64,000 bases of DNA from Toxotes chatareus (lineage: Eukaryota; Chordata; Actinopteri; Toxotidae): assembly GCA_016801885.1 (NCBI GenBank), contig CM028888.1, positions 1,224,501-1,288,500 on the forward strand. The letters run 5' to 3'. Below the pieces are notes generated by a model. It had not been told where the DNA came from. It did not search any database and worked only from the letters and a program-made list of their open reading frames with translations. Both the position numbers and the translations under genes were made by a program. Shown here piece after piece: positions 24,101 to 35,600 of this stretch (position 1 is its first letter; every line of letters begins with the position of its first letter).

Positions 24101-24270
24101 AACAACATTCTGTCTCCTCCCTGCAGGCGATGGCCAGAGATGAGAAGAACTACTACCAGGACACACCCAAACAGATCAAGAGGAAGATCAATGAGTACAA
24201 GCGCTGCCACGCGCAGCACTACGACGCCTTCATCAGCTCATTAGCTGTTCCAGAGCCTATGGTCCAGTAG
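18008..24270 (+). CDS. nop16: NOP16 nucleolar protein, complete, five exons
   Basis: NOP16 is a small basic nucleolar protein of pre-60S ribosome assembly. Exons: 18008-18114, 19301-19409, 20787-20853, 22303-22409 and 24127-24270. They total 534 nt and encode 177 residues plus TAG, against 178 in human as I recall. Seen: a Lys/Arg-rich N-terminus (MPKAKKSGKRKKFDY and a KKLKKKFNKK run, residues 1-34) that would serve as a nucleolar signal; an NAWDDKKS...NLQEMGL block (about 42-60) matching the human HAWDHAKS...NLAEMGL; KPYVLSQLEEEAS (about 89-101); and the family signature ARDEKNYYQDTPKQI (133-147). All splice sites are GT-AG and all phases agree. The C-terminus SSLAVPEPMVQ differs from the human tail. 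Intron 1 carries a 38-bp minisatellite. Neighbours are grk6 (divergent) and arl10 (convergent). Confidence 0.97.
18115..19300 (+). other. nop16 intron 1
   Basis: 1.19-kb intron, half of it a 38-bp higher-order minisatellite. The first 150 bases are CpG-bearing and continue the promoter region. The rest is A/T-rich with nothing recognised. Confidence 0.85.
18318..18921. repeat. 38-bp minisatellite arranged as a four-unit higher-order repeat
   Basis: About sixteen 38-bp units sharing TTTAAACCTGTCCCAAACCC and GGTTTACCTGAGG. After a first variant unit they cycle through four unit types: A has GGTATAAT and CCCGATTT; B has GGTTTAATTA and CCCGAACCC; C has GGTTTTATTT and ends CCTGG; D has GGTATAAT and CCCGGTTT. 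The order is A-B-C-D-A-B-C-D-A-B-C-D-A-B-C, so the higher-order period is about 152 bp. One A/B junction has small deletions, and the last B reads CCAAACCC instead of CCGAACCC. Confidence 0.97.
19301..19409 (+). CDS. nop16: nop16 coding exon 2
   Basis: The acceptor is TGTTTCTCAG and the donor CGG|GTAAGT. It encodes AQIRNAWDDKKSMVRNLQ and EMGLTFDPNRTLPIKKQR, aligning with the human HIRHAWDHAKS and EMGLAVDPNRAVPLRKRK blocks. Confidence 0.96.
19410..20786 (+). other. nop16 intron 2
   Basis: 1.38 kb of A/T-rich sequence. I see no exon, box C/D snoRNA pair or recognisable repeat. Confidence 0.75.
20787..20853 (+). CDS. nop16: nop16 coding exon 3
   Basis: A 67-nt exon after ACGTATAG and before GTAAGT. 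It encodes LVGEDKETKVPVPIVTKPYV then LS. KPYVL is conserved with human NOP16. It ends one base into the codon completed by exon 4. Confidence 0.95.
20854..22302 (+). other. nop16 intron 3
   Basis: 1.45 kb. It contains CA-rich stretches near 21560-21660 and, at 21656-21690 in reverse orientation, a segment (GGGGAAATAAATCTCTGCAT then TTTACACAC) also present at 59456-59490 in a dispersed repeat. The acceptor is preceded by a T-rich tract. Confidence 0.75.
22303..22409 (+). CDS. nop16: nop16 coding exon 4
   Basis: The acceptor is TTTTGAGCAG and the donor AAG|GTAAGA. It encodes LEEEASRPEKDSKTLSSD then LIEYVQYMIREHKDNYK, aligning with human LEAEASLPEK and DLIDYVRYMVENHGEDYK. Confidence 0.96.
22410..24126 (+). 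other. nop16 intron 4
   Basis: 1.72 kb. Most is unique-looking. 23560-23760 and 23895-23950 match teleost dispersed repeats. No exon or RNA gene recognised. Confidence 0.75.
23560..23760. repeat. Dispersed repeat rich in GCTAAC/TTAGCATG
   Basis: Recurring TTAGC, TGCTAA, GCATGCTAAC and AACGTGTTGATATGCTAACG strings, of a type I know as a common teleost repeat. Similar strings occur at 37130-37210. Diverged, with no coding potential. Confidence 0.55.
24127..24270 (+). CDS. nop16: nop16 coding exon 5 with stop
   Basis: The acceptor is CCCTGCAG. It encodes AMARDEKNYYQDTPKQIKRK, the most conserved block of the family, then a KINEYKRCH stretch and a divergent tail ending in TAG at 24268-24270. No canonical AATAAA is seen in the next 500 bases. 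A TATAAA-like string near 24520 is a weak candidate signal. Confidence 0.96.
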   Translation, partial: AMARDEKNYYQDTPKQIKRKINEYKRCHAQHYDAFISSLAVPEPMVQ

Positions 24271-27200
24271 AGGGATTGTAGACCTTGTTCTGGACTTGAT
24301 ATGACTCTCTGTATCCGGATGAGATGGATCTCATTCTGGAGAGACTGGAGACGGTCAGACTGAAGACAGGACATTCAGACTGTGACAGTTTACACAAGGG
24401 GGACGACAGAAAAATGACAAACCTGCAGTGAGAGGACAGACTTTTTCTGTGCATTCCTGTCCTCCACATCAAGATTCGTCGTATTTTGGGTTTTTTTTTT
24501 TCGTTTTTCTGTGTCTGTGTTATAAATTTAATTTGTCCTTATAATACAAAAGTCACAGGACAGGTTTCAGATCTTCATTTAATGCTTCAGATGTGTTGAC
24601 GTCTGAGGGGGACGTCACTGCAGCAGGAAACAACATACTGTCGAAAACATGTTTCCATGTACGTTAAAAGGCAGAAAATTTCATGACCCAGTTTCTATCG
24701 GTGAATTCTGAATGGCTGAGTTAGAATAACATGGTTTATTTCAAAACAACAAACCTCATTAAGATGCCTGATTTTACGCCATATTAAACATGTTAATACA
24801 GAACAGAAACACCGTGCAAAGGTCGTTTTATTCTTATTTAGAACAATATGGGGTTAAAAATTAGTTGTGACTCTCTTGAAATAGTTTGTTGAAAAGGTTT
24901 CGGTGTCAGATATCCACGGCCCAGAGCAAAGCAGTGGAGTCATCACAAAACCTTTATGTAAAAATGTGCTGTGTTGTTGAACAGATACGATCATGGCTGA
25001 AAAACAAGCAGCTGCAGTGTCTTTGGAGACCGTGAAGGAGTCATAACGAAGGTTGATTCAATCAGTGGACACAGGAGTGAAGATAAACAGGATGACATTG
25101 AGGAGAGAGTGAGGAAATTGACCATGAACAGGTCCTGATAAGCTCGACAGAGTCGACAGCTAAGCGTTGTCCTGTTAGAAAGTGAAATCTCACAGCGATG
25201 CCGTTTGTTGTAAACATGAAAGGTTGTTGGCATGACGATCTCTGAGGAGACGTTGTTGAGACAGATTATCTCTGGCTCCAGGAGAGGACGTGAAGGGTTG
25301 ACAGGATCAGTTTGAAGTCCTTGTGTATTTTCCTCATTGTCATCAAATCCCTTGAAAAGACCAAAACCAACAGCGTGTTGATCCGTCTGTCCTCACTCTG
25401 TCTGCGGCTCAGCTCTGAGCCCACTGGTTCCCGCTGATTTCCTTATCATTATTCTGTACGGCTCGTTCTGTAAAAATATATTGAGCACCGTCCGTTCAAC
25501 ATGTGAACACTGAGTCACGTGACATCCAGCTTTATGGATTTACTCATGAGTGTGACTCATGTAAACTGTATTTTCATACCCTGTTGCGTTTGTCGCCGTG
25601 GCTGCAGAGACACCAGACAGGTGATGGGAGAAGTTTTAAAACATTTTATAGACGACAGCCTTCAAACGAGACTTTTGCAAACTTTCCTTTCGTCTTCTTG
25701 CACCTGTGGTGCAGCACCTGCAGCGCCAGCTGAACATCCTTTCTCAGCCTTTCTCAAGGATGTTCAATTCTGCTTGATGGAATATTTTATTTGGATAAAG
25801 AATCCAGTTAAATTGACATTTTAACACTGAAACGTGCTCAGGAACCGCAGCTGGGACCAAAACAGGAACATTTATGAATCCAAAAGTAGCTGCTGTGTTT
25901 GGATCACAGATCAAATCAGTAAATGTGTGGTCGGGAAACCAAAGTTGTGTTGCTGTGATTAGAAACTCACTGACAGAGAGAGAGTGTCAGAAAAGTCAGG
26001 GCATCACCAAAGTGGGTAGGATTCATCCTCTGGGGATCACGGATGTTTGTACATATATGGTTGCCTAATCCCTTCAACTGTTTTCCAGCCAAAATGCTTT
26101 TAAAAGTCTGGACGACAGTTTGAGTCTCATTGAAAAACCAACGGGTCACATGATTAAACCGACCCACTTCAGTACTGTACCTCAGTACTTTCAGTACTGT
26201 ACTTGTGATGGGAACCTAGAGCACCAACATCTTTATGGTCTTTTTTGTTGTCTCAGGTTATCTAATGCAGAAGAACAGCACAATAGTTTGACCTACATGT
26301 GCTGTGGTGACCCTTTCTGCTCCCGTCAATCATTTACAGCCTCGTTCCATTGAACAAAACATACCTGCTGAGTCACGAGTTTCACCATCGAGAAAATGTA
26401 CTTGGCTCATTCAGGAGGGAGGGAAGGAAACTTTATCAGCAAAGGATATGAAAAACAAGCAAAGACTAAACCTGCTGTAGAGTCATTAAATCCAGCTCCA
26501 CCTTGAGCTGCGACAGTAAAACGCTGTTGAAGCACTGATGACTCAGGGCTGATGGTCAGATAATGTCATGTATAATGACGGTTTTCAAGTAATAGTACTT
26601 GAAACGTTGCTCTTTCCTCTGGCGTCAGCCTCAGGACAAACTTTCCATGTTTTCTCAGACAGTGGTGAAGGTTTCTCTCCATTTTCATCCCTCCACTGAT
26701 TCTTATTTTCTTGGATGTAATGAGCGTCACAGCCTCCTGAAGCTGCTGCAGAGCTACAGACTCTTTGTCTTACTAATTCCTTCGTGATGAATTTGTGGTT
26801 TAAATGTCTTGGTGTAGTAATATTTTTGCTGTGGGCAGGACTTTAAGACTCCGTGAGGAATGTTGGCTGCAGGTTTTTCATCAGTGAAATGTTTCCTCAG
26901 ATTTCCAGTCTGAACACAGACAGCACGTCACCTAAAAGCTCACAGTTTAACATGCTGTTACTGTGGCACAAACACCTTATTAAAGCTTCAGGTCTGATTC
27001 TGGAGAAGCAAGGTGACAAACGAGAATTTTCTCAAACCACTGAACCTTTAAATGTCAGCTGCTGAAACATGGCCACCCCCAAAACACTTCCAACATTCAC
27101 AACATGTTCAGTCTTTTATTTAATTTGAATTCTTATTGGATTTCCTACATCTACAGAAGAAGCTGTGAGTTTTCGTGCTGCCTTGCCGTCACAGTAACCT

Positions 27201-29468
27201 GCAGCACTGACACTGAGCTGTGGAAACACTGTGACTCAACAACAAAAACTTCCTGTTCCACCAGTTGTGGAACTTTGCCCGATAGAACAAGGTCAGGCAG
27301 GTATAGAGGTCTATAGATTTTATCTGTGTGTTTGTGTTTGCATTGACTTGCTCAGTCAGCGGACACAGGAGGGAAGACTCAACTTGTTTTACAATGCTGA
27401 GCAAGAAAGCTCGTGGTTGGGGGACGTTTTATAGATCCACCCATGTTGTTTTAGTGTTGTGAGATAATCCAGTATTTTGTGTATGTAGGTACACAACTAT
27501 GTTTATTGGCAGGTATTCTGTCACTGTGTGTTTTTCCAATTGTACTCTGGTCTCTTGCAAAATCTCTCGGTCCTAATCTCAAATGGATTTTCACATTAAG
27601 TTACAGATTGTTTTCTGTAGTTTTAAGAAAGACACGTTAAGACTGAATCCAATGGATACTTTCTATTTAAGACAGTTCAGCTTACGTTTTAAAAGGGAAC
27701 AACAAAAACATGAACACATGCGTGAACTCATATCTAACATTTCCCTTTACACGACACAAGAAAACCAGAGAGCAGTCATTGGTAATAAAAACAATGCACA
27801 TACAGCAATCCACTAAACTCTCGCTTACTTCAGCAGAGCTGCACGACATCAAAGAAATAAAACGTCACATTCATCAGAAAACATGGCTGCACACATATAG
27901 CGTTAAAATAACACGAGCCGAGCTAATTCCAGTTTGTCTGTACAAATACTCAGTAGTCACATCTGCACTTATACATTCAAAGATGTGTGTTTTACCGGAC
28001 ACTGGTCCTCGTCTAAGTACATTCTACACAGTGATACAGGAAACAGGACTCGAAGTTTGTTGTGCTCAGATCCGTACACTGACAGATGGAGTGATGATGA
28101 ATTTGACTCGTCTTCACTAAAAACTTTTCCTCCGGTTCTAAGATTAGCAAAAACATTTAAGGATAAAGCTGGTGATATTCTAAATGTCAACATGTCCCAC
28201 AACAAGACCAGAACCCACAATCAATGGATCCTACGAACGCGTGTTAACGCGTGTAGCTCTACTGTCAGTGGCAGGGGCATTGTCAGGGACAGCACCTCTG
28301 TGACCCAACCGATCCAGACAAAGTGAGAGGTCAGGACATTTTGTTGTGTACATCTTTGGCCTCAGGTTGATTTTGATTATTGTCAAATGTAATTTATTAG
28401 TAAACTGCTGTCTCTCTGTTTGGCTGGACCAGTAGGATTCAGGGATGGTTTCCTTATTGTGGGCCTAAATGTTAAATGCCATCTGCAAAAGCATTTTCAT
28501 GTTTAACACATTCATTTGGTTGATAATGGGAAAAGGTTGAGCAGGGTGTGGACCTACAGGTTAGAGAGGTGGTTTGTTGCTGGTAGTAGGCTGTAATTGC
28601 TGTAGCGTTTCGAACAGAGAATCTTAAAATGCTCTTAAGCTGTTGTGATGAAAGTCATGGGAGCGTAGAAACCTGACGAGAGTTGTGAAAAGAAAAATCT
28701 TAACAAAGCTTTTCAAAATGGCGGCAGGTCCCTTTAAAATCCTTCACAAAATTCCCCTAGATCTCGGAAAAGGCCTCCGTGTAGAGGTCGGCAAGTATCT
28801 ATTGAACCCACTCAGTGAATTCTCTGAGCTGGTGCAGTCCCCCAGGGCCTCCAACCTGGCAACCCTGAATGTTGCCTGTTCTGCTCTGCTGACTTTCAGA
28901 AAACAGCAAACCAAACAAAATCTGTATATGCATCAACAATCTTGACATATTGCAGTTCACATTTTATATAAAGTATAATCTACATGCTTAAATAAACCTA
29001 TAACAGGTCGACATTAAGACTAGTTCAAAGTCTGAATCATTGGCAGGAGGTGACCTTTGTGGATCTGAATCACAGATCTGTGAATAAACCCTCATCCTTC
29101 TGTCCCACCTTCTGTCCTTGTCCTCCTCACTCTGTGCCTCCTCTTCTCCGGTGAGTAAGACGAGACAAGTCGGGAGAAAAGTGTGAGATGAGCCGAAGGA
29201 GGAGGAGGAAGCCGCTTTTTCTAAAAGGAGCTGACGTTGTTTGAAAAGGAGGTGGTACTGGGAGGCGTTCCACTCCATCTTGTTATCTTCTTGATCTCCT
29301 CCTCTTCAGTTTCTGAAGCCTTCATCATCTCCTCCTCTGCCTCAATAAGCCAGAGCTTATATAAGGAAGAGGAAGCAGAGGAGGAGGAGGAGGAGGATGT
29401 CCTTAAGCCATCACTTTGTTTCTCACCCTCCACCTCCTCCTCTTCTTCTCTGCGGGGGGAAGCTGAGA
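24271..29468. other. Convergent intergenic region between nop16 and arl10 (both 3' ends)
   Basis: 5.2 kb holding both 3' UTRs. On the arl10 side 29200-29460 is GGA/CCT-rich. 26600-26660 resembles 23895-23950 (CTCTGGCG...TTCAGGACAAACTTT or close). The longest frames, 27710-28120 and 27934-28326 (plus strand, about 130 codons each), resemble nothing I know. No further gene was recognised, including KIAA1191, HIGD2A and CLTB, which are neighbours in human. Confidence 0.6.
28393..28398 (-). terminator. Candidate polyadenylation signal for arl10
   Basis: TTTATT on the plus strand, i.e. AATAAA on the minus strand, 1.07 kb beyond the arl10 stop. Other minus-strand AATAAA strings occur further left (for example near 27500), so this is only the nearest good match. 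Confidence 0.25.
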
Positions 29469-29642
29469 TTAGACGAGCTGGAGCAGGAGGTCCTGGAAGG
29501 TGTCCAGGCCCTGGCAGGAGTTCCTCAGGGCTCCATCCGACCCTAGCTGGGCAGCCAAGAGGAACAGCTTCCTGTTCTCGGTCACAGAGCCCAGAGACAA
29601 AGCTTCATGTAGCTCCGACACAGTGACAGCATTGGGCTTATC
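29469..29642 (-). CDS. arl10: arl10 coding exon 4 with stop
   Basis: The acceptor is GCTCTCCACAG. It begins with the aspartate completing NKQD and continues KPNAVTVSELHEALSLGS, then ENRKLFLLAAQ (G5 region). It ends DTFQDLLLQLV followed by TAA at 29471-29469. Confidence 0.95.
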   Translation of the reverse strand, partial: DKPNAVTVSELHEALSLGSVTENRKLFLLAAQLGSDGALRNSCQGLDTFQDLLLQLV

Positions 29643-32600
29643 CTGTGGAGAGCGTGAAACCAGTTAAACCTGGTTCGACAAGAAACACATTCTACATTCA
29701 ACTACAACAACTACATTCCTTTGAAGACAGTAACCAAAATACATTTAAAACTATTCCAGTAATTACCTGTTATCAAGAATGAATCGTCAGCCATGACGAG
29801 TTTCTACCAAAACATCTGTTCAACATGTTTTTGTGTAAAAATAACAAATGTTCATAAAATGATCAGTGTAAATCTGTTTGCTAGCACGGTTTGCTGTTTA
29901 CACCACACACTACCACGTTAGCTTGGTTTGGTTGTTAGCATCAACACAACTGGCCATGCTAACAGAGGCTGTGTAGCCATGTTTTGGCTCAATCTGGCGA
30001 AAATGACAATGTTTGATGCTTGTGTGTTAGCCTCGTGTAGCAAAGGTAAACAGCTAACCAGCTCACAACAATACAAATATCGAGAAAGTATGAGTTTTTA
30101 GCCAAAATATAGCTAAATGCACAACTTTGTCGTTAGCACAGTTTGCAAATGTAGTTGGAATATATACTATACTGTGGAAAATTTGAGTGTTCGGTCAAGA
30201 TTTGGTTAAATACACAGCTTTTGTCACTAGCGGTTATCTACTTTAGCTGCTTTAGTGTAACGAATGCGAACAGTTAACTGCACTGTATCTGTACATGAGG
30301 ACACAGAAACTGTTTTACCACTGGAAGCAATTAAAACTTATAAATTAAAGCTGAATATAGCATCAAGCTACGACTTCCAGAGTCTTAAAGGGGTGAGAGG
30401 TCGACTGCTAATATTCCTATAACAATTTGAACCTTCATTTTTACCTGCTCTTTTTTTTCCCAAAAGAAAAATTACAATTGCTGTGCAGGCCAAAAATGCT
30501 TCTTGATATCTGACATTACCAACAAATGCACCAGATAAAGCTGACTTAGCTTTTTAAGTAAGAATAAAATTACCATTAACTTACATAATACTTCACAATG
30601 TGTGATTACAAATAACTACATGTCATATTTTCAAACGGTGGATGTCTCATTTCCAATCAAAACCCATATATGAAGACAGTGAATTTAATTCTGCCCTCCT
30701 ACACAAACCATTCAACTCGGGCTGGAGTCTATAGATGTCCGCCTCGTTTCTTTGCACCACAACACACAGGTTCTGCTGGGAACATCCTTTGTGCTGTTTA
30801 AGCAGAGCGAGTGCAGAGGCAGAGAACAAAGTAATGGTGGGTGAGAGCGAGTATCACTGTCAAAAAGAGCTCCTCCTACTGAAGACATTATTTCTTTCAT
30901 TTTACCTGCGTCATTTGCACAAGCAAGGTTGTAGTCTTTTTTTTTTTAAATCTTGGCTTAATCTGTCAAAAAATGGTCAAAAGTTTGGACGCACTTTGAT
31001 AATCTGAGAGACAACTTGTTCCATCTGTTTTCTGAAGCAAACCCAGGTTTTTCCAGCGGGATGAAGGTGTTTTCCTGCTGCTCAAACACCAAACCATAAA
31101 TTGGTTTACTATTTTAATGTGAAGCATGTCATCACTACCCGCTGACATTTAAATGCTGTCAAAATGAGATGGCAGTATGTGATGTAAATGAGCCCAATTT
31201 TAACCTGTCTGATGTTTCAAGTTCCCTTATTAATTTCAAGATGAAAGCAGGGAGGGAAGAGTGTGTTAATTTCACACTTGTACTGGTTTAAAGTGCCTCT
31301 TGATTTGAACGCTTTAACCATGATATGCTGCATAAAGTAACTGCACTGCGTCTGCTCTGTACAGAACATTTTGGTATTTAGCCTGACCTGAAGTGATTTG
31401 ATTATGAGCTTTTATCTCAGGTTCTCTTGTTGCTAATAATTTGAGTAACACTGAGAGGATGAGAGCTGCAGCGCTCTGACAGTACAGGTGACAAATATTC
31501 GCACTTCCCTCGAAGGGTCATGTATAATTTCACAAGTGCCGAGCAGGGCAGGAAGTGTTTATTTCGGGAGTGTGATGGATCATCTTTGCTGGATAAATGA
31601 AGAGAGACTGACGTGTACCTGCTCCCCGTAACACATCGTTTCTTTTTTTATCTGCACTTCATCCTATTTTAACATAATTTTTTGTACGTTAGACCTCAGT
31701 ATAATTTTGACTGGAGGGTTTTTGGCAGAATACCAGTTGACCAGAGAGCGACAGCTTTCAGGTGAGTATTGACAAAGGTGACTGTTTACTCCTGTTACTG
31801 TTCCCTTTTCTCTTTTCATCAGTGTTGTTCTCCATCCACAGGAAGCGCATACAGGACCATACCTGTGTTTCTGTGAGTTTTACCTCCTTGATTACAAATT
31901 ACTGAATCTATATTTTCTATAGTTTTTGATTTTGGATGTGCTTTTCTATTGTTCACGGCAGCCTTTGGTTTCCATTAATTTCTGTACTAATACAATTAGT
32001 CTGCAATTGAACCGACCTATCCTGGATTATATTATTTTTAGCGCTGCAAACTGTTTGTTGATTTTTGTCCAGTAGGAAAATTAAAGGAGACCAGAGGCTG
32101 CTGAGAATGGAAGATGTTTGTTGTTCTGAAACACAACATCAGAAAAACACACCTGCTTGTTTCCCAGAACCACCACAGGCAGCTGGGGCTCCACCCTCAG
32201 GAGGCGGTGCAGTTCAGCCTTCGCCAGCGGGAAGCGGTTCCTGTCAGAGGAGTCCACGACATACACCAGAACGTGGGTCCTTCTCAGGTAGTCGGACCAG
32301 TATCGCCGCAGGTCCTCCCCACCACCAACTACAGCAGAGAAAACACAAACATTCAGAACCAGGTGACTCAGACATTTCTGTATTTCTCTGTTGGTCTTTA
32401 AGATTCTCTCTGTGATAAAAACAAAACCACCCTGTTATGACACAACCGTTGTTTTCACTGGAGGCTTCCATAATTACATAAGGCTGTACTAACAAAGAGG
32501 GAGTCATGTTATTTAACTATAACCCCCCGAGGGGTCTGTTTACCCAGAGTATCAGTTTTATTAGATAAACGTAAACCAGCAGAAACAACATCAGAGATAA

Positions 32601-35600
32601 ACAGGATCTGATGTTATGTTCTTTTATTGATCTGTACAAAGAAACTGTGGCTGCAAGGCCAGCTACACAGCAACAGCCACACAGCCCTGACTGATCGACT
32701 CGCTCGAGGACTCTTCAGATGACTGGCAGATGTTTCCTGTCTTTATCTTTTGTCTTGCAGTAAAAGCAGAAGGCTTTAAAATAAATAATAAAATAAATCT
32801 GACTGCTAAATAAATAAATGGACTGAACCATAGTTAAACAGATAACTGAATCAGATAAGCTGTTGGCATTCCACCTTAAACAAATTGGCCACAGATTAAT
32901 TTCAGATGTGCACTGGACTGAATGAAATCACTAATCTGGTTTTCACTGAGGGATGAAATAGGCTAAGACGGTACTTAGCCATTATTTATATCCACGTTTC
33001 CCTTCTGGGGAAATTGGTCTGATTCATTTTTTCCATCTAGTTGCCTCCAGACATGATATGACAGCAAGGCTCTGAGAGAAAATATAACTGTGCAGCTCTT
33101 TTTCTTTTTATGGGTTTGAATTTATTTTTTCATACAATTTCCTGTTGTTCTTTCCTCCTTAGAACTTTTTTGTTTATTGCTTTTTCTTTTCCTTCTGTTA
33201 CTTATCAGAGCCTCGTATTATTCTTCATTTTTGGAGGAAATGCTTTAGTATTGGGCTGTTTTTCATTTACTTTCTGTTCTTCTTTGCCTCTTAGATCATT
33301 TTTTCCCCTTTTTATTATGGTATGAGTTCATACTTAGATTTCTGGAGGACCTGCATTAGAACTGAGGGTGAGTTGGGTGAGTTCTTAAATGAGGACATAT
33401 TTTATTTTGGCCTTTTGGGAAATGAATGTGTGCACATGATTCCCTGATTTGTTTGCTCACCCACAGGCGGTGGGTGTTTACTCAGACCATTATCTGACCA
33501 GCTCTGTGGTCTAATGGTTGACTGAGTCACTCGACTGATTGACTGGTTCTAATCAGTCCAACAGTCTAACCCCCCAAAAAAAAGCTTGTTAAAGCATTTT
33601 GCAGCTCTTCATTACCAACACAGTTTGTGACCTTCACATTCACAGGACAGATGTGTTGAAAGAAATTTCAGTTTCCAGCTTAAGTGGAGGGAAAGTTTCA
33701 TGGTAACTGGAGACTTTCACATCCCACGATCCTGCTGTGCAGAAGAATTGACCAGCAGCTAAAATGACCGGCAGTGCTCTGCGGCCGAACGAATCGTCAC
33801 CCGCACACCGGCGGGTTTGAGTTCAGGTCCTCAACGCCTCCGAATTCAGCACAGCGCAGCAAGAACTCATTAGTGCTGGACTTAATGGAGAATGTTGCTA
33901 GGAAACTGGGTAGTGATGTACCTTTAGCTGATGTGATGTGGCAGCAATAAATACCTGTTTACGTGATGTGGTGCGGAGGGCGGACACAACGCTCTGTGGT
34001 GCGAGCAGCTTGTGTTTCGTAGTCAGAGGGATCTCAGCGGGACCCTCGTCCTGCTGCTCCACACGCCGCCTTATTACATACACACCCACATTTGCACACA
34101 CTGAGTCATAGGGATGTGAAAGAGGAGGATGTGCATACTGCATATTGCACTAAGTTGTAGCTGACTTCCTGAAGGCAAAGCTCCCTCACTGATGATGGAG
34201 GTCTCAGGGAGTTTTCAGTGGAGACTGTGGCCTCACTCTCTGAGCACTTACGCCAGAGCTGCTGGTTTTCGCCAGGTTTTCCTGCCAAAGTTCAGCTCAA
34301 TTTAACTTTGATCCCAAAATACTCTGAATCCCAAGACAAGCATTCAGACACACTCCGGTGTTGTGTGGAAGTCTGTTTCCCCGTTGATGAGTGTTTCCTT
34401 TAGCCGTTCGGCGCTCTGTGCGTTACACTGCTCGTCCTCAGAGGTATTTTTGTGATTTCACAGGTGTTTACTATCTGCCCTGAAACGTTTAGAACCAGTA
34501 AATCCACAGACTGGGACCAGTGTGAGGGTCCTCCGACCTGTTTGATTGAGACTTGTTTCCTCTTCTCTCACCACTGACCTTTCTGACGTCAGTCTAACGT
34601 ATGTTTGTCAAATGACTCCGTTAATTTAAAGCTATTTTTGGTGTCTCGTGCTTTATTGAACAGGCCCTTCGAACTGGTTGTGATATCAGTACAGTATGAG
34701 CACATCAGTGGCATCAGGCAGTGTATGAGGCTGCACAGGAGATGGTGCATGGACGGGCCCAACAGACCAAAACCGAGAGAAGGCCTGGAAAACATCACCT
34801 GATGTCTGGTTTCTGTCGTGAGCTTCTGTCAGCAGACTCAGAGTCGCAGACTCAGCCAGCATGAATCTAAGGATTACTCCTGGCTGCTGTGTACAGGCTG
34901 TACCACACAGGCTGGTGGTGGACGTGTAAGGCTGGCACCAAATTAAGCCAAATTTGCAGCACTGAAAGCAGATGCAGCTGTGACTGTGACTCCAGAGCTG
35001 CACAGTATGTTTACATTACTGGGTATGATTAAAATAACCAGCATCCAGATTCGATTGGATTCGATTTTTAAGTGTGGAGTTGAGGGACTGTTCTTCTCAC
35101 AGCTGGGAACAAAAGAGGAAACGTTGATGGAGCAGTGGCAGACTCAAATAATGAATCCTTTAAACATCCTTTTAGTTTTTTGAGTTCCAGTTTGATTAAG
35201 TTGAAGTTTCACTGTTTCATTTTCCTGATGTGCTTCAGTTTGTTGGACACTAAACACTAAAGTGAACTGATCCATTTTCATTTTGAATGTTACAAAACGG
35301 CGAAAGAAAAAGCAGCTGAAACACGTGAAAATCATATTTCAAAAATACTGTTGCCAACGTAGGCAGCTGACACTCTGTAATGCCTGTGGTTTAATCATTT
35401 CATGTTTTTATACATGGACTCTGGTTCATAATCAGCATCTTATTTACATTTCCTCTCAGTTTTGCTCCGGTTCCTGTTACCAGAAGATTTTCTGAGCTGT
35501 CAGTGTGAAGAGGATCCTGTTTACTGTCAACTATGGCCATCAGTGTCCTGTAGCAGGAAACACAGCTTCAGCGCCTTTTAACAGAATCAAGAAAAACTGA

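Noticed and set aside
29237..29626. 129-codon plus-strand frame rich in Glu and Ser
   Set aside because: It is antisense to the last arl10 exon and a GGA-rich tract. The arl10 strand has the conserved protein and a proper splice acceptor.
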